Shown: one piece after another, positions 24,402 to 32,800 of the stretch | Position numbering within the stretch: the stretch's first letter is position 1 | Layout: every line of letters begins with the position of its first letter | DNA from: Chthonomonas sp. UBA2785 | GTDB lineage: Bacteria > Armatimonadota > Fimbriimonadia > Fimbriimonadales > Fimbriimonadaceae | Length of the DNA: 62,799 nucleotides | Assembly: GCA_002352215.1 (NCBI GenBank) | Contig: DEIB01000042.1 | Span: 1-62,799 of the forward strand | Direction of reading: 5' to 3' | The notes under the pieces: generated by a model | What the model was told of the DNA's origin: nothing | Seen by the model: the letters and a program-made list of their open reading frames with translations, nothing else | Database searches by the model: none | Program-made: the position numbers and the translations under genes

Positions 24402-26644
24402 TTGGCGTGCTCCCCATGCGGGATTCGGTACTGTTTCCCGGGCTCATCCAGACCATTTTGGTGGGGCGACCCATGTCCATTCGCACTCTTGAGCGGGCGA
24501 TGCAGGACGAGTCGCCGGTGTTTGTGGTCTTGCAGCGGAGCCCCGATATCGAAGTGCCCGAGCCCCCCGACTGGCTGGAGACCGGCACCGTCGCCGAAGT
24601 TCTGCACATCCTTCCCTTGCCGGATGGCAACCTCCGGGTGGCCTTACGCGGCCTGCACCGGGCGACGTTTTCGGCCGCCGAACCGGACGCCCACGGGTGG
24701 CGAGTCCAACCCCGCATCCACACCCACGAGGCCACGGGACTGGACACCGAAGCCGGCGTCCGCGAGCTGCGGGCCGCGCTCAGCCGGGCGATGCAACTGG
24801 GGCTCAGCATTCCGAAGGAGGTGGAGGAGCAAGTCCACACCCTCGCCGAACCCGACCTGATTGCCGACACTCTAGGCCAGCACCTGCCCATGCCCACCCG
24901 CGACCGGCAGAGCCTGCTGGAGATGGTGGACACCGCCGAACGCATCCAGGCCGTGACCGCCCGCCTGAAGCGCGAAGCCGAAGTGCTGCAGGTGCAGACC
25001 CAGTTCCGGGCCAAAGTCGAAGAGGAGATCGGGGCGAACCACCGCGAGTTCGTGTTGCGCGAGCAGATGCGCGCGATCCAAAAGGAACTCTCGGACAGCG
25101 AACCCGACCACGAGATTTATCTGCGGTGGGCCGACACCTTCACCGGCTCGCCGCTGGTGGTGCAAACCGTGCGCCGCGAGGCCAGCAAGCTCGCGCGCAT
25201 TGCCGAATCAAACCCCGATGCGGGCGTGATTCGCAGCTACTTGGACACCTTGACCAATGTGCCGTGGCTCATCCAGGCCGAAAATGCCTTGGCGCCGGAG
25301 GAAGCCACGCGGGCGCTGGAGGCCGAACACGAAGGCCTCGCCGAGGTGAAAGATCGCCTGCTGGACGAAATCGCCCGGTTAGCACGCACGGGCCGGGGCA
25401 CGGCCTTGTGCTTGGTTGGCCCGCCGGGAGTCGGCAAAACGAGCCTCGCGATGGCGCTGGGGGCGGCCCTCGGGCGGCCCGTAGAGCGTATCAGCCTCGC
25501 CGGACTGCGCGACGAAGCCGAACTAAGGGGCCACCGCCGCACCTACGTGGGGGCCATGCCTGGCCGCATCGCGCAGGCGATGATCCGGAGCGGGGTGCGG
25601 AACCCCGTCATCATCCTCGACGAGCTTGACAAGATGGCCCTGGACGGGCGGGGAGATCCTTCTCACGTCCTCCTGGAAGCCCTCGACCCCCGGCAGGCCA
25701 CGGCCTTTGTGGACCACTACCTGGAGGTGCCGATGGACCTCAGCGAGGTGGTGTGGGTGCTGACGGCCAACCAAGTGGACACGCTTTCGGCACCGTTGCG
25801 CGACCGCCTGACGCTCATTTCGGTCCCCAGCTACACCAACGAGGAAAAGGAGGCGATCCTGGCCCGCCAGCTATGGCCAAGAATCCTGGCCGATCATGGC
25901 GTGGACGAGTTACCGCTTTCCTCTTCGCTGGCGGCCCGGCTGGTGCAAGACTCACGCCGCGAACCCGGGGTGCGGGGCTTGCAACGCCGCGCGGAGCGCT
26001 ATGTGCGCCGGGTGGTGCGCCAAGAGTGGCAAGGTTCGGCCAATCTTGACGAAGATTCCCTCATCCAATCCCTGTTTGGGGCGGGTGAGGAGATGGCGCT
26101 GGATAAAGAACCTGGCGTAGGCCGCATCCGGGGGCTCGCGGTGGGCGATTTTGGGGGCTCGGTGCTGGATATCGAGGTGGTGGTGCTCCCGGCTTCCACG
26201 CCCGCCCGCCTCGAAATCACCGGGAATCTTGGCGAGACCCTGCGCGAATCCGCGTTGGCGGCTCTCACGTTGGTGCGCAGTCAGATTCAACCCCCGCCAC
26301 CGGAATGCGACCTCCACATCCACGTGGGCGAGTCGGGCATTCCCAAGGACGGCCCGAGCGCGGGGTTGGCCCTCAGCCTGGCCATCATGTCGGCCTTAAC
26401 GGGGACGCCGCTGAACCGCGACTTCGCCGTAACCGGGGCAGTGAACCTGCACGGCCACGTGCTACCCGTAGGGGGTATCGAAGAGAAGCTCCGCGCCGCC
26501 GACCGGGCGGGCATCACGCGGGTTTTGGTGCCGCAAGGGGCAGAGCATCTCCTCCAGCGGCTTCCTGCCGCCTCGCAAAATCGTCTCCAGGTGATTCCGA
26601 TTCGAAATTTGGATGAGGCCTGGTCGAAAACTCGCGTAGAATAG
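24398..26644 (+). CDS. lon: ATP-dependent Lon protease
   Basis: A 748-aa LonA. The N-terminal substrate domain (1-190) opens IGVLPMRDSVLFPG. The helical linker runs to about 300. The AAA+ module has Walker A GPPGVGKTS (about 341-349), Walker B VIILDELDKM, and a sensor region. The protease domain has Ser at about 654 in KDGPSAGLAL and Lys at about 697 in GGIEEKLRAA, the Ser-Lys dyad. Length is a little under the usual 770-800 through a shortened N-domain. It degrades misfolded and regulatory proteins. It is first coupled to a GbsR-like regulator and is followed 4 bp later by the polymerase gene. Confidence 0.96.
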   Translation: MIGVLPMRDSVLFPGLIQTILVGRPMSIRTLERAMQDESPVFVVLQRSPDIEVPEPPDWLETGTVAEVLHILPLPDGNLRVALRGLHRATFSAAEPDAHGWRVQPRIHTHEATGLDTEAGVRELRAALSRAMQLGLSIPKEVEEQVHTLAEPDLIADTLGQHLPMPTRDRQSLLEMVDTAERIQAVTARLKREAEVLQVQTQFRAKVEEEIGANHREFVLREQMRAIQKELSDSEPDHEIYLRWADTFTGSPLVVQTVRREASKLARIAESNPDAGVIRSYLDTLTNVPWLIQAENALAPEEATRALEAEHEGLAEVKDRLLDEIARLARTGRGTALCLVGPPGVGKTSLAMALGAALGRPVERISLAGLRDEAELRGHRRTYVGAMPGRIAQAMIRSGVRNPVIILDELDKMALDGRGDPSHVLLEALDPRQATAFVDHYLEVPMDLSEVVWVLTANQVDTLSAPLRDRLTLISVPSYTNEEKEAILARQLWPRILADHGVDELPLSSSLAARLVQDSRREPGVRGLQRRAERYVRRVVRQEWQGSANLDEDSLIQSLFGAGEEMALDKEPGVGRIRGLAVGDFGGSVLDIEVVVLPASTPARLEITGNLGETLRESALAALTLVRSQIQPPPPECDLHIHVGESGIPKDGPSAGLALSLAIMSALTGTPLNRDFAVTGAVNLHGHVLPVGGIEEKLRAADRAGITRVLVPQGAEHLLQRLPAASQNRLQVIPIRNLDEAWSKTRVE
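26637..26642 (+). promoter_or_regulatory. -10-like box for the Y-family polymerase
   Basis: TAGAAT ends 6 bp before the polymerase ATG (26649), and overlaps the lon stop. No Shine-Dalgarno is present between, which fits an internal leaderless promoter. Confidence 0.4.
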
Positions 26645-26648
26645 AGAT

Positions 26649-27965
26649 ATGCCAGACGTGCGTCTACCCAAAGAGCCGCCGCTGCGATCCCTTTTTCTCG
26701 ACCTGAACTCCTACTTTGCCAGCGTGGAGCAGGCCGAGGACGCCTCGTTGCTGGGGCAGCCGGTCGCGGTGGTGCCGCTGATGGCCGACACCACGTTTTG
26801 CATTGCGGCCAGCTACGAGGCCAAAGCCTACGGCATCAAAACGGGGACCCGGGTGGATGAAGCCCGCCAGCGGTGCCCCGACCTCATTCTCAAGGTCGCG
26901 CGGCCTTCGCTTTACGTGGCGTACCACGACGAAATCGTGCGGGTGCTGGGCAACATCATCCCGGTGCAGCGGGTGGCCAGCATTGACGAGATGGAGTTCG
27001 GACTGATGGGCTCGGAACAGCATCCCGACCGCGCCCGCGCCATCGCCCAGACGATGAAGGAGACGATCTGGCGCGAGATTTCGCCTGCCATGAACTGCAG
27101 CATAGGCGTGGCCCCCAATGGCTTCCTAGCAAAGATCGCCACCGAACTGCAAAAGCCCAACGGCCTCGTCATCCTAGATGCCGCCGCCCGCGAAACCATG
27201 CTCCCTACCTTGGCCCTCACCGATTGGACGGGCATCAACCGCAAGATGAAGGCTCGGCTGAACGCAGCGGGCATCTTCAGCAGCGCCGACCTCCTCACCG
27301 CCCACCGGGTGATGCTTCGGCAGGCCTTCGGGGGAATTGTGGGGGACCGCTGGTACGAGTGGATCCGGGGCGCCCCACAGGTCGAAGTCAAGCGGCCCCG
27401 GCAGTCCCTCAGCCACAGCAACGTGCTTTCCCCGGCCCTGCGCACGGACGAAGGCTCCTACGCGATCCTCGTACGCCTCACCGTGAAGGCGCTGGCCCGC
27501 CTTCGCTCGCACAATCTTCTCACCCAGCGGGTGCAACTGCACGTCAAGGGGATGGAAAAAAGTTGGGAGATCGAGCGGCGCATCCCCGCTACCCAGAGCA
27601 CCCCGGCCGTGCTGAAGGTCATCAACGAACTCTGGGAGCGACGCGACTTTGCCCGCCCCTTGCGCGTGGGCGTGAACCTGGTGGACCTGGTGGCACCTTC
27701 GGAGCACACCCCCAGCCTGTTTGAAGACGCCTTCCTCAACCCCGCTGATGACACGGTGGACCAGCTCAACGCGCGGTTTGGCCGGCACAAGGTGTTCCTG
27801 GCCTCCATTGCCCACACCAAGGAGCGGGCGCAAGAGCGGATCGCATTCCAAAAAACGGAGCTCTTCCAAGAGGGCGGGACCCAAGAGCCCTGGGTCAATA
27901 CCCGCAATGCCGAACGAATGGCCGAGGGGGAGGAGGCCGGCTCTAGTAATCTTGCCCCGCAATGA
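26649..27965 (+). CDS. Y-family DNA polymerase (DinB/ImuB-like)
   Basis: A 438-aa translesion polymerase of the Y family. LFLDLNSYFASVE has the first metal Asp and the aromatic residue that excludes ribonucleotides; SIDEMEFG has the second acidic pair. The palm, fingers, thumb and little-finger regions follow in order; QRSQS and FGRHKVFLAS lie near the C-terminus. The last 40 residues are polar. No imuA or dnaE2 is nearby, so DinB-type lesion bypass is more likely than a SOS mutasome. ndk follows with a 4-bp overlap. Confidence 0.9.
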   Translation: MPDVRLPKEPPLRSLFLDLNSYFASVEQAEDASLLGQPVAVVPLMADTTFCIAASYEAKAYGIKTGTRVDEARQRCPDLILKVARPSLYVAYHDEIVRVLGNIIPVQRVASIDEMEFGLMGSEQHPDRARAIAQTMKETIWREISPAMNCSIGVAPNGFLAKIATELQKPNGLVILDAAARETMLPTLALTDWTGINRKMKARLNAAGIFSSADLLTAHRVMLRQAFGGIVGDRWYEWIRGAPQVEVKRPRQSLSHSNVLSPALRTDEGSYAILVRLTVKALARLRSHNLLTQRVQLHVKGMEKSWEIERRIPATQSTPAVLKVINELWERRDFARPLRVGVNLVDLVAPSEHTPSLFEDAFLNPADDTVDQLNARFGRHKVFLASIAHTKERAQERIAFQKTELFQEGGTQEPWVNTRNAERMAEGEEAGSSNLAPQ

Positions 27966-28378
27966 GTGAAACGACGCTCGTCTTAATCAAGCCGGGTGGG
28001 GTGCAGCGCAACCTCATCGGCGAAATCCTTCGACGCATTGAGGCCCGTGGCCTCCAGGTGGCCGCCCTCAAGCTGATCCAAGCCGACCGCGGCACGGTGG
28101 AAGCTCACTACGATGAGCACCGCGAGCGCCCGTTCTTCAACGATGTCGTCAGCTACCTCACCAGCGGCCCGATCGTGGCCCTGGCCGTGAGCGGCACCAA
28201 CGCCACCAAGGCCATCCGCACCATGATGGGCGCGACGAACCCGCTGGAAGCCGCCCCCGGCACCGTGCGCGGGGACTTCGCCCTGACCATTGATGACAAC
28301 CTGACCCACAGCAGCAGCGACGCCGAGGCCGCCGCCCGCGAACTGCAGCTTTGGTTCCCCGAAGGGATCGTCCGCTAA
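27962..28378 (+). CDS. ndk: Nucleoside-diphosphate kinase
   Basis: A 138-aa NDP kinase that balances NTP pools by a phospho-His intermediate. It has the N-terminal TLVLIKPGGVQRNLIGEI and the active site NLTHSSSD with His116, a slight variant of N-x-x-H-G-S-D. Start overlaps the polymerase stop (ATGA), and its own stop overlaps the convergent regulator gene stop. Placement after a polymerase fits nucleotide supply, but the joint transcription is incidental as far as the sequence shows. Confidence 0.96.
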   Translation: MSETTLVLIKPGGVQRNLIGEILRRIEARGLQVAALKLIQADRGTVEAHYDEHRERPFFNDVVSYLTSGPIVALAVSGTNATKAIRTMMGATNPLEAAPGTVRGDFALTIDDNLTHSSSDAEAAARELQLWFPEGIVR

Positions 28379-28962
28379 GCGGTTACCCCAACCCGAGCGA
28401 CACGCGCACCGACAATGAACGGACTCGTTCCGGTGCGCGTGATCAGCCACGGAAGACCCGAGGCGGACGGCTGCCATACGGCTTCGTTGCCGTTCAGGCG
28501 GCGTATGATGTCTTCCCACTCCGGTTCTGGAATCTGATTGATGGACCGAGCCAAGTTGCCCCGAATAATGCGGCCCGTGGTGTCGGCCACAAACCACTCT
28601 TCGGACGCCCCCGAAAGGCACGCCTCCAGCGCTCGGGCATAGTTCTTGAGGCTCTCCGTCTCTTGGCGGGCATCGGTCGAGACGGCCGCCGCTGGCATCC
28701 GCTGGGCGAGGGTGTGCTCCGTGTAAAGTCGCACGATTTCGGCCCGCGTATGGCGGCCTACCTTCGCCCGGATCCGCATCCAGTAAGTGTTCAAAGTCCC
28801 CGGCGCAATCTCGAGATGCGCCGATATCTTTTTGTCCGTGTACCCCTCACCTGCGAGGCGTACGATCTCTAATTCACGTTTGGAGAGCCGCTCAATCACC
28901 GACATATCATCCGGGCCGTATGACGCCACCAGTTGCCTACGGTTCCCAGCCCGTGGGACCAT
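28375..28962 (-). CDS. LuxR-type regulator with C-terminal PAS-like domain
   Basis: A 195-aa protein with the order reversed from most LuxR proteins: an N-terminal DNA-binding domain (about 25-85; LSKRELEIVRLAGEGYTDKK, then IAPGTLNTYWMRIRAKV) and a C-terminal segment (about 120-190) with EEWFVADTTGRIIRGN, reminiscent of a PAS fold. The start could be ATG 28962 or 28905; the longer form is given, the shorter begins one residue group before the HTH. Divergent from the CPBP gene across a region with long G and C runs. Autoregulation is possible but unproven. Confidence 0.78.
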   Translation of the reverse strand: MVPRAGNRRQLVASYGPDDMSVIERLSKRELEIVRLAGEGYTDKKISAHLEIAPGTLNTYWMRIRAKVGRHTRAEIVRLYTEHTLAQRMPAAAVSTDARQETESLKNYARALEACLSGASEEWFVADTTGRIIRGNLARSINQIPEPEWEDIIRRLNGNEAVWQPSASGLPWLITRTGTSPFIVGARVARVGVTA

Positions 28963-28966
28963 CTTT

Positions 28967-29030
28967 GGGGGGGCCTATACGAACGGGACTTTTACTCAAA
29001 TTTTACGGCCCCCCCTTAAGCTCAGGGGGG
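28967..29030 (+). promoter_or_regulatory. G/C-run inverted repeat with alternative pairing over the Shine-Dalgarno
   Basis: GGGGGGGCC (28967-28975) can pair with GGCCCCCCC (29007-29015) across a 31-nt AT-rich loop. The same C run can instead pair with AGGGGGG (29024-29030), which is the ribosome site 4 bp before the CPBP start at 29035. The two hairpins exclude each other, so this may be an RNA switch or a slippage tract. A promoter upstream of 28967 would be needed for both hairpins to be made. Confidence 0.45.
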
Positions 29031-29034
29031 ATAA

Positions 29035-30528
29035 ATGAGACCCAAGCCTAGGCCAACCGGGGGAACCCGCATGGTCCCGGCATCGTCGCCGGTATCTTTG
29101 CAGGATATGGAGCCGAATGTGCCCCCGATGATGGAGACGCCGACTCCGGCTCCCCAGGTACCGAGCGAACCCGATTCGGGGCTGCGGATCCATCCTTGGG
29201 GGTGGTGGCTCCTAGCGGTCCTGTTCGCGTTCCTCATCATTTCTCAGAACGTCATCGCGTTACAACGCCCTCCGAAGCCGGAGGCAAAGTCAGCGGTCTC
29301 CGAAGTGCGTTCACGGCTTTTCTTTTCCTATTTGGCGGACCCGACTCAGATCTTGCCCGAGGAAGCGGCAGGGGAAGCCAAGCAACGCGAGCAATACACC
29401 GAGACTCGCGAGAAAACGCTACAGGAACTTCGGACCAAGCTGGTTCCGCACGAGGCCAAGGATGCGGATGCTGCTCGCCTTGCTCTCATCTTGGATCGTG
29501 AGTTAAAAAAGCCAGTTGACTATTCGCTCATTAGTTTCTTGATGAGCCAGAAGGCGCCGAACCCCGAGTTCGCCAAGATGTACACCCATAACGAAGCCCC
29601 GATGACCGGATTGGAGGCGGAAAAGGGGTTTGCGAAGAGTCTCGCCGAGGTGCAGTACATCGAGCAGCGGGACGAAAAGGCCAAGCGGGCCGAGCTGATG
29701 CCAAAGGACAGATTTGGCCTGACGTGGCTGGTGCTCATGGGGGCACTGGGGGGCATCGGCCTGGGCACCGTGCTGCTGCTCATCTCCATTGCCAACTTCC
29801 GGAGTGGCAAGTGGCAGTTCATCGGGGGGCCGCTGGATACTGATGACTCCGAACAGAGTTCGCGCCTCGCGCTGCGGATGGCGTCCTACTTTATTCTGCT
29901 ATTCCTCATGGGGGGCATGCTCTCCTCCCTCCTCCTTGAACTGAAAGTGGATACCGGACTGGCAACATTTGGCGGGATGGTTTTTGCCACGTTGGTCTTT
30001 GTGGCGACTCTGAACTTTCGGTCTTCGACCGGAGAAACCATCCTCGCTCGCCTCCTCGGCCCCCGTGAAATGTGGGGCACTTTTGCCAAGGCCGGCCTGT
30101 GGACGTTCTTTGCCAATATCCCACTGGTCATCGTGTTTGCCAGCCTGGGGAACCTGCTCACGAGATTCATCCCTGCCCCCAGCCACCCCGCCACCGAGAT
30201 GCTGGGAGACAACCCTACTGCGGCCACCATTGCCCTATTGTTCCTGTCCGCCGGGGTGCTGGCCCCCATTGGTGAAGAGCTCGCCTTCCGAGGCTTGCTC
30301 CTCGGGGCGCAACGCCGGTGGATGCGAGCCGTAGGGGCAGGGGTCGTGAATGGGCTTCTCTTTGCCGCGATTCACCCGCAGGGGCCGGCCCTCATCCTGG
30401 GCCTCGCCAGCATCGGTTTTGCCGCCTCGATGGTCACCCAGATGTACCGTAGCGTGGTGCCCGCCATCGTCATGCACGCTGTGCACAACTCGTGCGTGCT
30501 CGTCTTCGGCTTGATCGTTCTCTCCTGA
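29035..30528 (+). CDS. CPBP-family intramembrane metalloprotease
   Basis: A 497-aa membrane protein. Residues 1-55 are cytoplasmic with a Pro-rich stretch; a TM (about 57-77) is followed by a soluble region (about 80-220), then several TM segments. The CPBP/Abi motif is complete: EELAFRGLLL (about 414-423) supplies the Glu pair and Arg, FAAIHPQG a His, and HAVHNSC the last His and Asn. CPBP enzymes cleave membrane substrates, and many process prenylated proteins or confer bacteriocin immunity. Its stop overlaps the next gene (TGATG). Confidence 0.88.
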   Translation: MRPKPRPTGGTRMVPASSPVSLQDMEPNVPPMMETPTPAPQVPSEPDSGLRIHPWGWWLLAVLFAFLIISQNVIALQRPPKPEAKSAVSEVRSRLFFSYLADPTQILPEEAAGEAKQREQYTETREKTLQELRTKLVPHEAKDADAARLALILDRELKKPVDYSLISFLMSQKAPNPEFAKMYTHNEAPMTGLEAEKGFAKSLAEVQYIEQRDEKAKRAELMPKDRFGLTWLVLMGALGGIGLGTVLLLISIANFRSGKWQFIGGPLDTDDSEQSSRLALRMASYFILLFLMGGMLSSLLLELKVDTGLATFGGMVFATLVFVATLNFRSSTGETILARLLGPREMWGTFAKAGLWTFFANIPLVIVFASLGNLLTRFIPAPSHPATEMLGDNPTAATIALLFLSAGVLAPIGEELAFRGLLLGAQRRWMRAVGAGVVNGLLFAAIHPQGPALILGLASIGFAASMVTQMYRSVVPAIVMHAVHNSCVLVFGLIVLS

Positions 30529-31658
30529 TGCGCTACTACGCCGATTCTGCTGCCACCACGCCGCTTCACCCCGAGGCGCGCCGGGTGATGGACGAGTGGA
30601 ATCAGCGTGAATTCGGCAATGCCAGTTCGCTCTATGCCGAAGGTCGCCGCGCCCGCGCTGCCCTGGACGAGGCGCATGAGACCTTGGCCCAGCACTGGGG
30701 ATGCCTGTTTGGCGAGGTGCTTTTCACGGGCAGCGGAACAGAAGCCGCGAACCTCGCCATCCTGGGTTTTGCCCTTGCCAACCCCACCGACCGGCGCACC
30801 ATAGTCCTGGGCGCGGGCGACCACCACTGCGTCACCCACACGGCGGGCTGGCTGGGGCGGCTGGGCTACCAGGTGCGCTGGGCACCGATTGACCGAGAGG
30901 GTCGCACTCGAATGGACGCCCTGCCCGAAATCATCACCGAAGATGTGGCACTGGTGAGCGTGATGATGGCGAACAATGAGCTCGGCACGATTCAGCCGCT
31001 GGCGGAGATCGTAGCGCAGGCCCGGGCGGTGGGGGCGCACATACACACCGATGCGGTGCAGGCCTTCCCCACCCTCCTGGGCTCCTCCTGGACGGTGGAC
31101 GACCTGGGTGTGGACATGGTCAGCATCAGCGCGCACAAGTTCGGCGGTCCCAAAGGCATCGGCGCACTTTACGTGCGGGGCGGCACCCCACTGGAGCCGG
31201 TGGTGGTCGGAGGCGGGCAGGAGCGCGACATGCGGGCGGGCACCGAGAATGTGGCCCTGGCCCTCGGTATGGCGGAAGCGCTGCGTCAAGCGCTGGCCGA
31301 CCCCAACCGAGATGCCCGCCGCCGCGCGGCCCGGGATGCCTTTGCGGCGGCGCTCGACCCGAAATTCATCCCCACCGTGCCCACAGCCCCGCGACTGGAT
31401 GGCCACCACCACGTACGCTTGCCCGGCGCGGATGCCAGTGCGTTCCTCATCCGTCTCGACCGCGAAGGCGTCTGCGCCAGCAGCGGGTCGGCGTGCAGCA
31501 GCGGCAGCCTGGAACCCAGCCATGTGCTATTGGCCGCGGGCTATAGCGAAGAGGAAGCCCGGCAGGGCCTGCGGTTCTCTTTCGGCCCCGAGATCACGCT
31601 CGAACAAGCCCAAGCCATGGCCACCCTCGTCAATCGGGTGGCTACGGCGTTCAGCTAG
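30528..31658 (+). CDS. Cysteine desulfurase (NifS/IscS-like)
   Basis: A 376-aa PLP enzyme releasing sulfur from cysteine for Fe-S clusters, tRNA thiolation or cofactors. Motifs: YYADSAATTPLHPEA at the start, SISAHKFGGPKG with the PLP Lys (about 204), RAGTENV, and the active Cys in SSGSACSSGS (about 323-332). Start is ATG 30528, overlapping the CPBP stop. No IscU or other assembly gene is next to it; an A-type carrier lies about 9 kb away. Class cannot be fixed. Confidence 0.93.
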   Translation: MRYYADSAATTPLHPEARRVMDEWNQREFGNASSLYAEGRRARAALDEAHETLAQHWGCLFGEVLFTGSGTEAANLAILGFALANPTDRRTIVLGAGDHHCVTHTAGWLGRLGYQVRWAPIDREGRTRMDALPEIITEDVALVSVMMANNELGTIQPLAEIVAQARAVGAHIHTDAVQAFPTLLGSSWTVDDLGVDMVSISAHKFGGPKGIGALYVRGGTPLEPVVVGGGQERDMRAGTENVALALGMAEALRQALADPNRDARRRAARDAFAAALDPKFIPTVPTAPRLDGHHHVRLPGADASAFLIRLDREGVCASSGSACSSGSLEPSHVLLAAGYSEEEARQGLRFSFGPEITLEQAQAMATLVNRVATAFS

Positions 31659-31659
31659 T

Positions 31660-32691
31660 TCACGAATCGAAGCGCAAGACGATCTTGCCCGCGTGGCCCG
31701 AAGCCAGCGTGGCAAACGCCTCTTGGTATTCCGTGAACGGCATCACATGCGTCTTGATCGGCTCGATGTCGAGCCCCTTGTTCACGATCAGGTCGTGCAT
31801 CTGATCCCAGGTGTCCCACAGGCGTCGCCCCGCAATGCCTTGTAAGCGCATGCCCTTCATCACCACGCGGTTCATGTCCATAAACCGCAGGCGATCCGGG
31901 AAAAGACCGAGCAGACTCACGCGCCCGCCTTGCCGGGTGGCTTCAATCGCAAGGTCCAGCGAGCCGGGGTGGCCGCTCATTTCGAGCGTCGCGTCAAACC
32001 CGCCCGGGGCCAGGCGCTGGCACATCTCGTAAGCGTCATCGCTCATCGGGTTGATGATGTGGTCGGCGCCGAGCTTTTCGCCCAGAGCAATGCGATATTC
32101 GGAGACTTCCGTCGCCACAATCTGCGCGGCGCCCATCGCTTTGCAAATCGCAATCGCAAACAACCCAATCGGGCCGAGCCCCGTGATGAGCACCGTCTGC
32201 CCCGCCACCGGCCCATCCATAACGGTGTGAACACCGTTGCCCAGGGCGTCCATCATGCAAGCGAGTTCGATCGGATAGCCCTCGGGGATGGGGCGCGCAT
32301 TCTGCGCCGGGATCACCGCGTAGGGGGCAAAGCCGCCGTCCACGTCTACGCCCAGGATCACCGTATCCGGGTCGATATGGCCTTCGCCGCGCTTCACCCA
32401 GTCCGAATTGGGGTCCACGATGTGGCTCTCGCTGGCCACAATTTGGCCCACAAAGCGGTCCTTCACGTCGTCGGCGACTTCGATAATCTCACCGCAGAAC
32501 TCGTGGCCGATAATGCGCGGCGGACGGATGCGGCTGGCTGCCCAGGCGTCCCACACATCAATATGGCGATCGGTGCCGCACACCGAACCCGCCAGCACCC
32601 GGAGCTTGACGTGGCCCGGCCTCAGCTCGGGTTCGTTGACTTCGATGAGATCCAGACCAGCATCGGCACGGGTCTTCGCGATCGCCTTCAT
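31660..32691 (-). CDS. tdh: L-threonine 3-dehydrogenase-like enzyme without the structural zinc loop
   Basis: A 343-aa medium-chain dehydrogenase most like Tdh: VCGTDRHIDVWDAW, GHEFCGEII, FGNAVHT-like ALGNGVHTV, and TGLGPIGLFA. Catalytic zinc ligands Cys38, His63 and Glu64 are present. The lobe with four Cys that binds the structural zinc in Tdh is absent: the span between VASESHI and GVDVDGGF has no Cys. Oxidation of threonine to 2-amino-3-ketobutyrate is the family role, but no Kbl gene is adjacent, so a related polyol or amino-alcohol substrate is possible. Confidence 0.82.
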   Translation of the reverse strand: MKAIAKTRADAGLDLIEVNEPELRPGHVKLRVLAGSVCGTDRHIDVWDAWAASRIRPPRIIGHEFCGEIIEVADDVKDRFVGQIVASESHIVDPNSDWVKRGEGHIDPDTVILGVDVDGGFAPYAVIPAQNARPIPEGYPIELACMMDALGNGVHTVMDGPVAGQTVLITGLGPIGLFAIAICKAMGAAQIVATEVSEYRIALGEKLGADHIINPMSDDAYEMCQRLAPGGFDATLEMSGHPGSLDLAIEATRQGGRVSLLGLFPDRLRFMDMNRVVMKGMRLQGIAGRRLWDTWDQMHDLIVNKGLDIEPIKTHVMPFTEYQEAFATLASGHAGKIVLRFDS

Positions 32692-32800
32692 TGAGCCTGA
32701 ATCGTACCTGCGTCACTCGCATGGCCCAAAGGTGCTAAACTTTTGGTCCAATTCGGGCAGGTTCGACCCTGCGCCGAACAGGAATTTAGGAGCACGAACC

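Noticed and set aside
32408..32800. Extension of the conserved unknown protein to 32408
   Set aside because: This span is antisense to tdh; TTG 32801 with AGGAG upstream gives the expected N-terminus.
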